DNA of 49,811 nucleotides from assembly GCA_019748065.1 (NCBI GenBank), contig JAIEQB010000023.1, positions 1 to 49,811 on the forward strand, written 5' to 3'. The stretch comes from Alphaproteobacteria bacterium. GTDB lineage: Bacteria > Pseudomonadota > Alphaproteobacteria > UBA9655. Made by a program: the position numbers and the translations under genes. Under the pieces are notes generated by a model. That model saw nothing but the letters and a program-made list of their open reading frames with translations. It did no database searches and was not told where the DNA came from. Below are positions 1-14,300 of this stretch, piece after piece; positions within the stretch are counted from its first letter, which is position 1; each line of letters begins with the position of its first letter.

Positions 1-2315
1 TCCGCAAGACGCTTGTCTTCAGCTTCTTTCCTCAAGCGAGCTTCTTCCGCCAAGCGCTTCTGTTCTGCTTCTTCCGCAAGACGCTTGTCTTCAGCTTCTT
101 TCCTCAAGCGAGCTTCTTCCGCCAAGCGCTTCTGCTCTGCTTCTTCCCCAAGACGCTTGTCTTCAGCTTCTTTCCTCAAGCGAGCTTCTTCTGCCAAGCG
201 CTTCTGCTCTGCTTCTTCCGCAAGACGCTTGTCTTCAGCTTTCAAACGAGCGGCTTCTTTCTTGCGAGCTGCTGCTTCTGCTTCAACACGACGTGCTGTT
301 GCCTGACGTTCTTCTTCTTGACGAGCAATTTCTGCCGCTGCCTCTATCTCAACACGACGTGCACCTTCTGCTGTTTGACGATTCCGCTCTGCTTCTGCTG
401 CTTCATCTTGGCGTCTACGCTCTGCTTCCTGACGAGCGGCTGCTGCTTCTGCTTCTTTACGCTTCAGCTCTGCCGCAGCTTCTTCTTTACGCTTACGTTC
501 TGCTTCTGCTGTTTCACGAGCTTCTTCTTCAGCCTTAGGCTCTGCTGCTTGACGATTCCGCTCTGCTTCTGCTGCTTCATCTTGGCGTCTACGCTCTGCT
601 TCCTGACGAGCAGCTGCTGCTTCTGCTTCAACACGACGTGCTGTTGCCTGACGTTCTTCTTCTTGACGAGCAATTTCTGCCGCTGCCTCTATCTCAACAC
701 GACGTGCACCTTCTGCTGTTTGACGATTCCGCTCTGCCTCAACCTCTGCGCTTTGACGGTCCGTTTCTCGATCTGCTTCTGCTTGCGGAGCGGGAGTCTC
801 AGGAGCTGATTGTGTAACTGATGCACTAGATGAAACATTAGTCGCTTCTATTTCCATCGGCACTACCGTCTCAGTGGGAGCTGGCTCTACCGTGGACTCA
901 GCTCTAACGACTTCTGTTTCCATCGGCACGACTGTCTCTGGAGGAACGACTTGCTCTTGAGGTTGTTGAGTGGGAGGCGGCACGTCCTCTTGTACTGGCG
1001 TTTGTACTGGCGTTTGTACTGGAGTTGGCACCGGCTCATGCACAGGTTTTTGTACACTTGGTGGGCGTTGTATTGGGGTTGGCTGAACCGGCAGAGGTAC
1101 ATTACCTTGAATTGGCTGTTGATCTGGAGCTGGAATGGCAGGTGCTTGAGCAGGAGGATCATCTGGCGGCCACTTCTTTTTCTTCTGAGGCTGCTGTTTT
1201 GCTGCAATGATAGGCCGCAATTCTTCCAACTTATGGGCAGCTGTTTCTATAACATTTGTTTTCAAGTCATAATGCAAAAATTTGGGATGTTTTTCTAACA
1301 ACTGCGCAATAACTTCTACTCTTTCTGCAGGTGCTGGATTTTCATAGGTACCGTCTCCTGTCCCTCCGGGCCTTGTAAAGATAAACTGTCGTCCCGAAGG
1401 TTCAAGTTCAGGCATCTTCTTTGGGCGCGTCACGATGTCGATATCGCGGATGATATCTGTTTGCATACGTTTTTCGAGAGGTGTTAGCGGTTTTTCAGTC
1501 ACTTCCCCAAAAGGAATACGAACCGTAAAGCCAATATACGGCGCGCTATGACGCACATTATCATATTGATATTCACCATCGATATTTATGTATCTATTAA
1601 CGTCCAAACGAAAGCGGGCACGTACGCCATTGATGGATTCAACCCCATGAGCCTTAAAGTTATAACCGGCGACATAAAGCCTGAGACAGTCGAGATGAGG
1701 AACACTTCGACCAATTTCATAATCAAGGCCTCTTAAAGCAAATTCTTTAGTGGCATTAAAATACTCAGAGTGCCCTTGAAAAACAGGCTTTGTTGTCTTT
1801 GAGCGAATTTTTTTCGATTTAGAGAAAGGGACATAGATGTTAGCACGGACATCGTAATGCACACTTAAGGCTTCCAGTCCAAAGGTACCTTGTTGAAAAT
1901 TCTTGTGATGTTCTGTCCGCCTATTATCAAAAAAACCGTACCCTCCGAAGATCCATTCCAAGGACGGAATTATTTGCCGGTGGGCAAGTCCAAAGTTACC
2001 TTCTGAGTTATGTTTTGTGGAGCGAAAAAAGCGAATATCTGTAAATAAAAGGGAGGTCGCATCCTGAAACAAAGGTGAGAACAAACCAACCTGTCCCAAG
2101 CTTTGTTGGCGGCCCGCCATTAACCGAAGACGCCCCTCATTATTCCATTTGCGTTCTGATAAAGCACAAGGCGGCGTTGCTGTTTCCGTTGCCCAGACAT
2201 CATCTTGAAGAAGAAACTGAGCCAAAGATGTGTAAACAACAACTCGAACCACTCCGTCAAGAAAACGGCACTTTAAATAATAAGAAAAAGTTGTCCCTTT
2301 TTCTCTCATATACAT
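1..2315 (-). CDS. Inverse-autotransporter-like outer-membrane protein with Glu/Ala-rich repeat rod (3' end outside window)
   Basis: I read 771 codons from ATG 2315 (ATG 2309 is equally possible and has AGGA nine bases upstream); the frame is still open at the window edge. The N-terminus has a hydrophobic stretch ending in VWA, fitting an export signal. Residues of roughly 50-250 resemble the beta-barrel of intimin/invasin-type inverse autotransporters: a SLLFTDIRFF strand, GNFGLAHRQ, GGYGFFDNRRT, FGLEALSVHYDVRANIYVPFS. A Pro/Gln linker with PVQT repeats follows. Then comes a long charged rod of EAE, RQEAERRR and KRLAEEA blocks, probably coiled coil. In the known family the barrel is N-terminal and the C-terminal passenger is outside the cell, so the rod would be surface exposed. 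That topology is inference. No LysM or Ig-like domain is visible in the part present. It lies downstream of tssG on the same strand. The C-terminus is unseen. Confidence 0.75.
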   Translation of the reverse strand, partial: MYMREKGTTFSYYLKCRFLDGVVRVVVYTSLAQFLLQDDVWATETATPPCALSERKWNNEGRLRLMAGRQQSLGQVGLFSPLFQDATSLLFTDIRFFRSTKHNSEGNFGLAHRQIIPSLEWIFGGYGFFDNRRTEHHKNFQQGTFGLEALSVHYDVRANIYVPFSKSKKIRSKTTKPVFQGHSEYFNATKEFALRGLDYEIGRSVPHLDCLRLYVAGYNFKAHGVESINGVRARFRLDVNRYINIDGEYQYDNVRHSAPYIGFTVRIPFGEVTEKPLTPLEKRMQTDIIRDIDIVTRPKKMPELEPSGRQFIFTRPGGTGDGTYENPAPAERVEVIAQLLEKHPKFLHYDLKTNVIETAAHKLEELRPIIAAKQQPQKKKKWPPDDPPAQAPAIPAPDQQPIQGNVPLPVQPTPIQRPPSVQKPVHEPVPTPVQTPVQTPVQEDVPPPTQQPQEQVVPPETVVPMETEVVRAESTVEPAPTETVVPMEIEATNVSSSASVTQSAPETPAPQAEADRETDRQSAEVEAERNRQTAEGARRVEIEAAAEIARQEEERQATARRVEAEAAAARQEAERRRQDEAAEAERNRQAAEPKAEEEARETAEAERKRKEEAAAELKRKEAEAAAARQEAERRRQDEAAEAERNRQTAEGARRVEIEAAAEIARQEEERQATARRVEAEAAARKKEAARLKAEDKRLAEEAEQKRLAEEARLRKEAEDKRLGEEAEQKRLAEEARLRKEAEDKRLAEEAEQKRLAEEARLRKEAEDKRLA

Positions 2316-5300
2316 CAATCCTGTATTTTTTGCGAACTTGTTATTTAACTCAAATACTAATTTTTCTAATACGAAACATTTTATTAAAATTTAACTAGTG
2401 ATTTACATAGAGGATGGTTGGAGAGAACACAAGACTCTTTTTTATAAATTTATGAAAATTAAGGAATAAAAATTAATGATGACTGCGTTAGCCTACGAAA
2501 ATAGAGCGACTAAATTTTTCTTGTCCAGGGACCTTTACAGAATCTCCTTTAGAAAGGGGGGATCCAAGCCAAGATCTCCATCCTAAATACCCGTGCTCTC
2601 CAAGCGCGGTTGAAGGCGGCTGTTCAACATCATAAACAATTGTAAAATCCATCAAGGGGCCACTATAAAACCGAGCAAGGTCATACAGACGCTTATAAGC
2701 CTTACCCGTAGGGATAAAAAGGTCAAGCTGCTCAGGGGTTAGGGGGCCTAAATGAAGGTGAAGGTGATTTTCTTGATCCCAAGCACGCGTCCCGAGGGCT
2801 GCTCCTTGCCCCAGTAATTGCCATTGACCTGACTTACCAATACGAGTCTGTTGTCCTTTTTGAATGGGACGCCATATCCCTACACATTTTTCAACCCATA
2901 GGGGAATATGAAAATAACTCCTCAAAATGAATTCAAGTCCGCTTGCAGAATGCGGCCGCGACCAAAAAAGCCCGGCATAATCCAAGAGACTGCGATCAGG
3001 CACATGCATGCGATCGCGCAATGTTTTTTGATTAATGCCAATGAAGGAGCGCAAACCTATAGCAACATCAGTTTTTTCAGGAGAATGGGTATTAAGGCTA
3101 ATTAAGTATTGCTTTTTTATGCGGTGAAGGATAGACGCCAAGCGATGATTAAATATATCTAAGAAATCTTTTAGACTTGTATCCCCATTACGAATCCGCT
3201 GAATCATCATTTCCGTGTAAGGAAAAGGAAGGGGTCCCTGAATTCCTGCAATTCCCGTGAAATTAACATTAAGGGTGTAGGGCTGCCCCTCTCCTTCTAC
3301 ATCTTCAAGAGAATAAATATCGCTCGAAAGAGCCTCTAAATAAATGCGGGCCTTAACGCTAACAACTTCCTCGTTTGGATCTACCGTTTCCCCAAAAGGA
3401 ATAGCTTTTGGACGCAGGTACTCTAACAGCTTTATGGCTTGATGAAATTCAAACCGATAAGGCTCTTTCAATAAAACGTCTTTTACAGTAAGTGTTGACT
3501 TCCGATGTGGGCGGGCCATTGTTTCCAAACTCCATCAGTTCGTGTACTTGTTAAGGTCAATTCCGTAAATGAATTCAAGGAAACATAGAGGGAAAAAAAT
3601 TCATTCAAAACAGAAGCCATCATATAACCCCCATGCCCTGCATAGGGACTCTCATTAAGACTCAAGGTAATACTTACACCTTGGATAAACCCTCTCCAGG
3701 CATCAACGCCATAACGCCGCATCACTGTCTCATAAGTAATATCTGCAATAGCTGCAATCGAATGGTGTGGTTTATTTCGACCGAAACCAGAGTATAATTG
3801 TAAAAGTTCTTTTAATTGTAAAAGTTCTTTCAAAGCTGAAGCTGCTTTGCCTTCTCCAGAAAGACTGAGGTGATTCAAAGACAACTGGGAAATCAAGTGC
3901 CATTGTGCCTCACCATCGAGGGGAGGCTGCACCTCAGGACCAGGCCGATCAACACACTTGATCGTCACTGGAGGAATAGTACCATCCACCTGAAGCTCTG
4001 CCCCTGCGGGGATAAAAGAGGCTAAATCTCTATTAGTACACAAGGTATAGGCATAAACAACCTGATTGCTTGGTTTTTGTGGGGTGAATTTATAATCCAC
4101 AAAAGACAAGAAGACGTCCGTTCCAACAATATCCAAATTATCTGAAGGAGCTCGTGTACCATACCAATAAAGATTATTCTTACTTTCTTCTGTTTGATAA
4201 TCATAAGAGAAATAAGGTGCATAAACATCGGGCTCATTTCCACCGGGAACAGCCCCCACAACTTTTATAACACTGTGAACTTCTGTTGAATCTTCATTGC
4301 GTTGATCTCCCACTAAACGATAGGAGATAGACTGATAGTTAAGGTTAATGGGTTCACTGATTTTAGAAAAGAGATTAATAATGGGGGTTGCTCCCAAGAC
4401 AAAGTTATGCTTATCGATACGAAACTTATCAATACGACTGTTATCAGCTAAAGGAATAAATATATCCACATAGCGCATGGCCTCCCCTGTTGAAAAGTTT
4501 TTTATATCAAAAAAGTTAAATTTATCGGGAAAGACAAAATATTCATGGAGCACACGATAAGCATCCAAGCTTTTATGAGGATAGGGAACCAAAGCCTCAT
4601 CTTCCTTAAATCCAACGGCCAGAAGAGAAGGAGCTTTTAATCGACTGGGCACTTTATCCGTGTCAGCTTGAATATAAATTGGCGTATGCTGGTTAGGGAG
4701 ATAAGCAAACATACTGTCATAAAGACATTGGGTTGTCATCATGTCTCCAGATAAATAAAAGCGGAGCGACGTTGGTGAAAGTTCACTCATATTACCATCA
4801 TACCGTTCCACACGAATTCTAAGAATCCATCGAGTCTGGAGTTGAACAGGATCAAAAGGACTTTGATCTATATTTAGAACATCAGCCCTACTTACCTCAA
4901 AGGGCCAAAGTTCCACGGGGTAGGAGGTTTGAAAACGGCAGATTTTTTTCTCTTGAGCTTCTTTAAAAAGAACTGTTCCCCGGGGTACCTTATAGCCTGC
5001 AGTTGCTTTTCCTAAGCGAGAAGACAGACGAAAACTGGCCACCGTTGCAGAAGGAAATGGCGTTACAAACTGAGGGTACAGGATCCCTAAAAGGTTACTC
5101 GTAAACTGGAGGTACCGGTTATCTACTTCCTTTTGAAGACGGCCTGTCAAAAAGGCAAAGGATTCGAGCAAACGCTGCACATGGGGATCCGTTGACCCCG
5201 CTGGTGATAGGTTCAGGTTTTCTGCAATTTTTGGATACCGCTCTGCAAAGCGATTCCCCATGCGGCGCAGATAAATCATTTCTTGTTGGTAATAATCGAG

Positions 5301-8300
5301 CATTTGCTCGAACTTTTCCTTACTCACGGCCTGTCCCTTGCTTATAATATTTTTCTTAGTGTACTGGAAAACAAACAAGGATTCCATAGTTCTTTAATTT
5401 TTATAGCTTAAACTTTTAGGACTTGCCTCTGTCTTTTAAGTCTTTTATACATAAAATTTATTAAGCTAGAACATTTTCAAGCGGTTTCATGATGTCTTTT
5501 TAGAGGAGAAGAATGACAAGAATGGCACTCCTTTCACACAAGTATGCATTTAAATAAAATATGAAAAAATTTTTAAAACTTCGAAATATCCTCCTTGTTT
5601 TTTTTGGGCTTATTCTTAGTTTTTTATTCATTTTATTTTACGATGTTTTCCCAAACGTAAAACGCTTCAGAACTATGCAAGACGAAATTAAGTCCACAGA
5701 AAATGTTGATTTAAGAGGTCTCAAAGATTTACGAGCATCTGGTAGTAATATACCTAGCTTTCCTGATCTCCAAAAAAAATTAAGCCATATTAAGGGTCCC
5801 ATTATAATTGTAGATGCCATGTATGATTCTCATGGATATTTCCTCGGAATACCAACAACGTTTCTGGCTTATCAGCAAAAAACACCTCCTTTAAAACATG
5901 CCCTCCGTCGCCTTCTCTTAACAGGAACATTTAACAAGCGCATGGATTGGATCACACCAGAAAGTGAAGAAGCTGCAAAGTATGGTTTTTCTTACAAAGA
6001 AGTTAATATAGGAAGCAAGGTGCGCAATACATACGAATACATTGATGACATTGTTTCTTTTTTTGACTCTACCCCCTCTAGCACATGGCTTCATTTTCAC
6101 TGTCGAAACGGTTGTGGACGCACATCGATGCTATTAACCATGCTGGATATTATGAAAAATGCTCCGCAGGTATCTTTAGAGAACATTGTTAAACGTCAAA
6201 TGCTTCTTGGAGCTGAGGCTTTACTTAATATAAAAGTTTGGGAAAATGGAACTTATACAGAACAAGCACTTAAAGATCGCAAAGAATTCATCGAACAGTT
6301 TTATGCTTTTGTAAGCCAACGTAAGGCAGGGGGAATTCAAAAATGGTCTGAATGGCATCGTCAACAAGAAGCGTCACTCCAGAATAAGACAAATTTAATT
6401 AACAACACAAATTAACTATCAAATTCATCTATTTAGATTAAACTTTTAGGATCTGCCTCTATCTTTCAACTCTTTTACATGTATAGGTTCATAGGTTAAA
6501 AAATTTTAAAAACACGCTTGTTATGATTTCTTGCGGAGAAAAGGAAAGTAAGATCTTGAGCTTAAGACATATAAAAACAGGAGCAGGAATACTCTTTTTT
6601 TTAATTCTATTCTTTTCAGTTTATTTCGTGTCAACAGATGATTATACAAATGCTCCTTTCAGAACAATGCAAGATAGGATCTCTTCTGCAGAACAGGTTG
6701 ATTTAAGGGGGCTGCGGGAACTACAAGCCTCGGGTGGCCCAAGCATTGATTTTGATGATCTCAAAAAGAGGTTACGTCACATTAAAAGTCAAGTCATTAT
6801 TGTTGATGGAACCCACCAAAGTAAGGGCTATATCAAAAAAATTTCTACAATTTTTTTAAACTACAAATCAAATAATACTGATTTAAGACACTTTATTCGG
6901 CGTTTAATCTATACATATTCTTTAGAAGAACATCCAGAACTCGTCACACCTGAAAGTGAAATTGCAAAGCAATATGGATTTAAATATACAAACATCAGAA
7001 TCGAAAGTAAGATTCCTTCTTCTGATGAAGCCATCGACACGTTTGTAAATTTTATCGATACACTCTCAGAAAACACATGGGTTCATTTTCATTGTCGTCA
7101 TGGGAAAGGGCGAACATCCATGATGCTCACAATGTATGATATCATGAAAAATGCTCCTACAGTTAGTATACAGGATATCATCAAACGCCAACATCTTCTG
7201 GGTTCAGTAGATTTGAGTAATACAATAAGTTGGAAGACAACAAGGGGAACTTATACTTCAGAAACCTTGGAAAATCGAAAAAAATTCATTGAACAATTTT
7301 ATAATTTCATTTGCCAGCGTAAGGCAGGAGGAATTCAAAAATGGTCCGAGTGGCCGCATCGTGAAAATAAAACAACTTTTACTGCGGGTTAATGACATAA
7401 TTTCACATTAATTGGTGTATTTGTTACATTGACTTAAGCTTAAGTTTGAAAGATAATTAAAGCGCTGCTATCAAATATTTTAATTCAACTTCCATTTTAT
7501 TTTAGATGCATGTTCTGGTAAGTCATAAGATTGAACTTCTTAACAAAGACATTTTCTATTTTTTTGTTTTTCTCATTACGAAATATCAAAGCATACGGGT
7601 AATTTGAATCATTACTTTTTTTAAATTCTAGAAAAGTATACTTTTCTCTAATACGTTGCGGCCCAATGCTTTTCGCAAACTCCAAGCTCAAAGCTATCGA
7701 AGTTATGGAAGGTTAGGTGTAGTCCCAATGAGTAGTGGTGTGGGTTGGAGTGAAACAAATGTAAGTTTGTGTTGAAACTCAGCTAAAATTTTTTGCATAA
7801 ACGTGAGGAATTTTAGGGTTTTGAGTTTACAAAAAATTAACCATATCCAGAGTAATATACAATAAGGCCATCAAAACAAAGGAGCCTCTATCATGAAAAA
7901 AGCAAGTATTACAAACATTACAGGGACTATCTTTATTATTTTAGGAGTCCTTTCAGTTATTTATCCGTTTTATAGCTCACTTGGAATTGAGGCCTTTTTA
8001 GGAGCTCTTTTCCTTTTTGGTGGAATTTTTCAACTCTTTGGAGCCTTTGAAGACAAACAGCGCGATGGCTACATTTGGAATTTTATTGTGGGGGTATTGT
8101 ACATTCTTACAGGTGTTTACCTCTTAAGTCATCCCCTTATAGGTCTTCTTTTCCTATCAATCCTCTTGATTGCTCTCTTTTATGCGCAAGGAATATTGAC
8201 GATTATCTTTGGCTTTCAACAACGCAAAGAAGCTCGCTATTGGGTTTGGTCACTTATAAGTGGTCTTTTATCGATAGGTATCGCTACCATTCTGTTAGTG

Positions 8301-11300
8301 AATTATCCTATAAGTGCTTTGTGGGTCTTTGGGGTTTTAATCGGCATTAATTTATTAATATTCGGAATATCACTCATCGTGCTTAACCCTTTTACTAGAG
8401 AGTCCTAAATATTATCAGTTATGAGATTGCCTACACTTTCTATAGAGTGTGGGCAATTCAGTTTTTTAATCCTCTTCAATATCCGTTGGTACTTGAGATT
8501 GCCATGTTAAACGCAGGGCATTCAAAATAGCCAAAATATCGATTCCTTCTTGTAACAAGGCCCCCATGACGGGAGTTACCATGCCAATAGCTGCAAAATA
8601 CATACCCACAAAGCTTAAAAGCATTCCCCCAACTGCACTGACCAAAGCCACTTGTCGCATGCGAATACTGATGTGAAGCAATTCATCTACCTTCGCCAGA
8701 GAGCTTTCAAGAATGACGGCACCTGCTGCCTCTGTCGTCACCAGATTATGTTGACCAAAGGCTAACCCTACGGTTGCCACCGCAAGGGCGGGCGCATCAT
8801 TAATACCATCTCCCATAAAAATGGTGGGAGCGCTAGCTGTTTCCTTAGCGACAATCTCAACTTTTTGTTCGGGAGATTGGCTGGCGTAAACCTCTTTAAT
8901 GCCCAGCTCTTTGGCGATATAATTTACCTCTGACGCCCGATCTCCAGACACCACCATAATCTTTTTAAAGTAGTGGATGGGAGTCAGATGGGCGATAAAA
9001 GATTGGCCCTCAAGGCGCAGAGTATCTCTGAAGTAGAAAACGGCCGCAAGTTGGTCGTTGATCAGAACAATACATTCCATACCTGGTCTTGGGGGCGCCA
9101 TTATTGCGACTTGATCTCGCTGCTTTTGAGTCAATTTTTGCCGACTTGTAATTTGTATAACCTTCCCCTCTAGATGGCCCACCAACCCCTTTCCAGGGGC
9201 TTCATTGATCTTCTCCACATCCAAGAACGCAAGGTGAGATTTTTGAGCGGCCTTAACAATCGCCGTTGCGAGAGGATGCTTTGAGAACCGTTCGATACTC
9301 GCAACTTCCTGAAGAACGCCCTCCTCATTAAAGCCAGCCAACGTGGCAACATCAGTCAATTTGGCCTGACCATAGGTGAGAGTTCCTGTCTTATCAAAGA
9401 TGGCTGTCTTGCAGGTTGGCAGGCGCTCTAAAACCACGGGGTCTTTGATAATAATCCCCTTTCGAGCAGCCAAGGAAATGGCGCTAATAAGCGTAATGGG
9501 GATGGCAATCAGCAAGGGACAAGGCGTTGCGATCACGAGAACAGCGAGAAAGCGAACAGGATCGTCCGTCAAATAAAATGTCAAACCCGCAATGATCAAG
9601 GTCAACGGCGCAAATATGGCCCCCAGCTGGTCCCCCAGCCGGCGCAGATGGGGACGCCTTTGCTCTGACTCTTCCATCACTTTCATAATCCGGGCATAGC
9701 GGGAATCTTGAGGCAACTTTTCAGCACGGATGATAAGCATCTCCTCGCCATTAATAGCCCCTGAAATGACGGAGGCTCCCGGCGTTTTTGAAACCAGATA
9801 AGGCTCTCCCGTCAGGTAAGATTCATCCATCGAACCATGGCCTTGAATCATAACTCCATCAACAGGGCATGTTTCATGGGGATAAATAACAATGTGATCC
9901 CCAATCTTAACTTTTTCCAAGGGAGATTCCTCAATTTTGGCGTCAATCTTAAGATGGACCATCGAGGGCATCCGTTCAGCCAAAGCCAGCAACACCGATG
10001 AGGCGCGCCTTAAGGCATAGGTTTCCAGCATCTGGCCTGTGGCGAGCATCAGCATAACAATCGTTACAGCTAAATATTGGCCTAAATACACACCCACAAC
10101 GATGGCAAGGGCCGCCAAAATATCCGCCCCAAAGATACGATTATAGAGTTTCCATAGGATTTGAAAAACCAGAGGAACGCCGCAAAGCACAATGACAATC
10201 AAAAGAGGAATATCCTGCCGCGCAATGGAATAAATAGGTTCAAAAGAGCTGAATCCGATTAAAAAATAAGAAAGGATGGCAATTAAAAGAATGACAACAA
10301 GAGCCGTTTGCCACCGTGAAGCAGGAGAGCGCTCATTTTTATTTTTCATTATCCACCCCTAGGCTTTTCAATTTCAGGGATAATAGCATAGGAAATCTTT
10401 AGGATTGATTAAGAAAATAGCTGTTGTTTTCACGAAGTTAAACTCATTAGTTCGATGTAAGGTGGAAGAACTCTCACCTTTGTCATGCTGAACTTGTTTC
10501 AGCATCTAAAGAGATCCTGAAATAAATTCAGGATGACCTTTCTTGGAAAAAATTTATTGACTTCAAATAACTTCATTCTATATTGTTAATTTTTATTAAC
10601 CTTCTATAAGGATGTTTTATTATGATTAAAAAATTTATTTTTTCATTGGCGATTATACTAAGTTTAACGACCCATCATGCTGTGGGCATGGATAATGAGG
10701 AGGAGCCACTTGACTTATCAACAACTTTAGCACAACCCGGAAAGTTGGATGAACGACACAGAGAAGGAAGGCTTGATGCAGACCCTAGCTGCTGGTCTAC
10801 CATTCCTGGCGGGATGACGTATCTGGGAACTGATCCTATAGAACAACTCAAGGAACTCAAGGAATTAGAAAAGAAATTAAGAGATCTCTTATTAATAGTT
10901 TCATTAGATTAAATGTCCGACTAGGAAAGATGTGAGCCCTCTAAAGAGGTCATTGTAACCCATTTTTCCTCATTTATTCATTTACTTTATGGACTTGGTA
11001 TTATTCAGCACTTCTGCTTAATGGGAATTTCAGCATTTAGCCAATTTAAATATTTTTCATTAATAGAGTGAACATTCAATTCCATGATGCAATTCATGTA
11101 ATCAATGTGTTTTGAAATCACTTTTTCAATGTCTTCCCTCTTCTGCTCCTGGGTTTTAATAATCATCACAAATTCAGATTCTTGCTTGATTTCTCCCTCC
11201 CATCTATAGGCGCATTCAATAGGAAACCAGTTTGTACAAATCGCAAGACGGTGCTCAAGAAGGTCGAGACTTATTGTTTTAGCCTCTTCAGCGGTATTAA

Positions 11301-14300
11301 GTGTAACATAAAATAATTTCATGAAATCCCTTCCTTTTTAGTTTTTTGGTTGTTTATCAGCTCTCTTTTCATTACTCAAGGTTTAGTTAGCCTGAGGCTG
11401 GTGCACTTGCCGGAAAAGTTCCCAGATTATTTCTAATCTGCCTTCATATTCAAGACGTTTCTGCTCATACCAAAAGTTGCCAAATTCGGCGCTTTCTACA
11501 TCAGCACTAGAAAGTTTTTCTTTTTTGCGCGATGCCTTTGTCATTTTACTTTGCAAAATGCAATTTAAATAATCATGTACACATTTATATCTATTTAGAT
11601 CACTACTATCACTAAAATTAAATTCCTGAATAGAGATAAGATAATTATTTAATATAGCTTGAAGAGCTATCTTCGCTCCTTTTTCATCTAAGTCTAAAAG
11701 CAGCGTTTCTCGATCTTTCATATCTTGCTGTAACTGCAATCTCTCTGAATCTTCTTCAGTATTTATTGAAGTCGAAGAACAAACTATTGACTCCGAAGGG
11801 CTAGAACTTGATTTTAAAGACCTCTTTGATGATTTTGCAGGCCTTCTCACTGACATTGCAGAACTACTTGCTTCCGGCAAAGAACTAACTACTGGTATTG
11901 AAGACTCACGACTTGATTTTAAAGACTTTTTAGATAATCCTAAAGGCATCCTTGACTTTGAAGAACGAATTACTGGCTTTGGCGACGTAATTGATGGCGT
12001 TGAAGGTATACCTAGTTCTGTTTGAAGCTCAGGTGGGAACAGCCCGTTTCGGGGCTTAGGTGGAAAATATACTTCAAAAGAACCCCATTTTTCTTCATCA
12101 TTCGAAACCATAACAGAACCTTGGATAAGCGAATCTGCACTTTCATTAGGGATACGACTGAGCCATTCAAATGTATACAGATCACCAGAGTGTGAATTAT
12201 CAGATTCGCCCCTTAATTGTGCTTTTTTTGTTTCGTTACACGTGTCTACTTTTCTAAGATACCAGTCATCTAACAGTCTCTTAAATCTAAGGTCGCAAAA
12301 CTTCTCCCTCAGTTGAGTAGATAAACTCACTATTTTTTTAAGTCTCTCATCTAAAATAAAAGTTAGAAAATTAAGGATTTTTTGCATCTCTTCTCTACGC
12401 TTAGGATGATTAGACTTAACAGACAACCAGTCAACTCTAAATTTAGTATTTAAAGCGCGAAGAATAACTCTTGTTTCTTCTAAATCTAAGTCTTTAAAAG
12501 ACGAATCAATATTCGCAAAAGAGAGCGAACTAGTAAACGTGGTTACTACTAGTAAATACATGAAAAATCTCTTAATGAATCTATGATGCATCCATACAAA
12601 CCATTACCAATTATTGTTAATGCATAATAAGTCATAAATTAAGCTGGAACAAGGCTCACTTCATTAAAAGTTAACAAGTTAAACTCCTAACCGAGCCTAA
12701 AACACTTTGTAACATTCTTAAAAGATCGCACGGCAAGGAAAATATAACTCAGCGCCGCCCAAAGAGCTTTTCCATATCAGCGCGGCTTAGCTCTACATAG
12801 GTAGGACGGCCATGATTGCATTGACCCGAATGGGTGGTTTGCTCCATTTGACGCAAAAGAGCGTTCATTTCTTCAACGGAAAGCCGGCGCCCCGCACGCA
12901 CGCTATTGTGACAGGCGCAGGTGGAGAGGACCTCGGCCAAGCGCTCCTTCAAACTTAAAGCGCCGCCCAACTCCTTAAGCTCATCCGCCAAATCTGTGAG
13001 AAGGCCTTTGATATTGATCTCTCCTAAAAGGGCAGGAATTTCCCGCACCAAAAAAGCCTTCTCCCCAAAGGGCTCCATGATCAGACCAAAGCTTTCTAGC
13101 TCCTCTTGAACCTCTTTCAAAGATACGATCTCCTCTTCCGTCAGCTCTATAACTTCAGGAATGAGTAAAGGTTGACGGCGCACATGACCTTTTTCTGCTT
13201 TAAGCTTCTCATAAACCAAACGTTCATGGGCCGCATGCTGATCCACAAGAATCATGCCTTGCTCGGTTTGAGCGACAATATAGGTTTCGTGAAGCTGAGC
13301 TTTTGCAAATCCCAAAGGAGGTGTCTCAAGGGGAGCTTCATCCAACAGCGGGGCAGGAGCTTCCTGAAGGGAGGTGTAACTCGGCCGTGGAACTTGCGGC
13401 AGATATCCACTTGAAAGAGAAGGCTGACGATAGGTCGTTGACTCAGGACGGAAAGCATAAACGGCTTGCTGGCTAACAGTTGTGGCTGTTTTGTGGCTCG
13501 CCCCCGCCAGGGTTTGCTTTAGTGCACTGACAAGTGTGCCCCGAATAAGGCCACTATCCCGAAAACGGACTTCTGTTTTAGCAGGATGAACGTTCACATC
13601 CACATCTTCTGAGGGGAGGTCTAGGAAAAGAGCCAAAAGTGGATAACGATCAGAGGCTAGAAAGTCCTGATAAGCTGCTCGAATGGCCCCCTGCAAGAGC
13701 TTATCCTTCACAGGGCGGCCCTTTACAAATAGATATTGGTGAGCCCCATTGGCTCGACTCATGGTGGGCAAAGAAATGAAGCCTTTCAAATGAATGTCGC
13801 CCCGACTCATCTCAAGGGTCAAAGCATTGTCGGCAAATTCTTGACCCATGACTTGCGCAAGTCGCTCTTTTAAAGAGGCACAGGGCTTATAATCAAAGAC
13901 AACCCGCTGGTCGGCGAGGAGTTTAAAGGCAACAGAAGGATGACTCATGGCCAAACGATTCAAAAGCTCAACAGCATGGGAGAGTTCCGTTTGCGGGGTT
14001 TTTAAAAACTTCAGCCGTGCTGGTGTTGCGTAAAACAAATCTTTGACTTCTATGTGGGTTCCCTGGGGGTGAGAAGCAGGAATGGGGGCCTTTTTATCTC
14101 CCCCTTCTACCTTCAAACACCAGGCCTCGCTGGCGCCTTGAAGACAACTTGTGATATGAAGGCGACTGACGGAGCCTATAGAAGGCAGCGCTTCTCCACG
14201 AAATCCAAGGGTTTGAATGTTAAAAAGATCACTATTGGGAAGCTTTGAAGTCGCATGACGCTCAATGGCCAACTCCAAATCCTCGCGCCCCATACCAGAT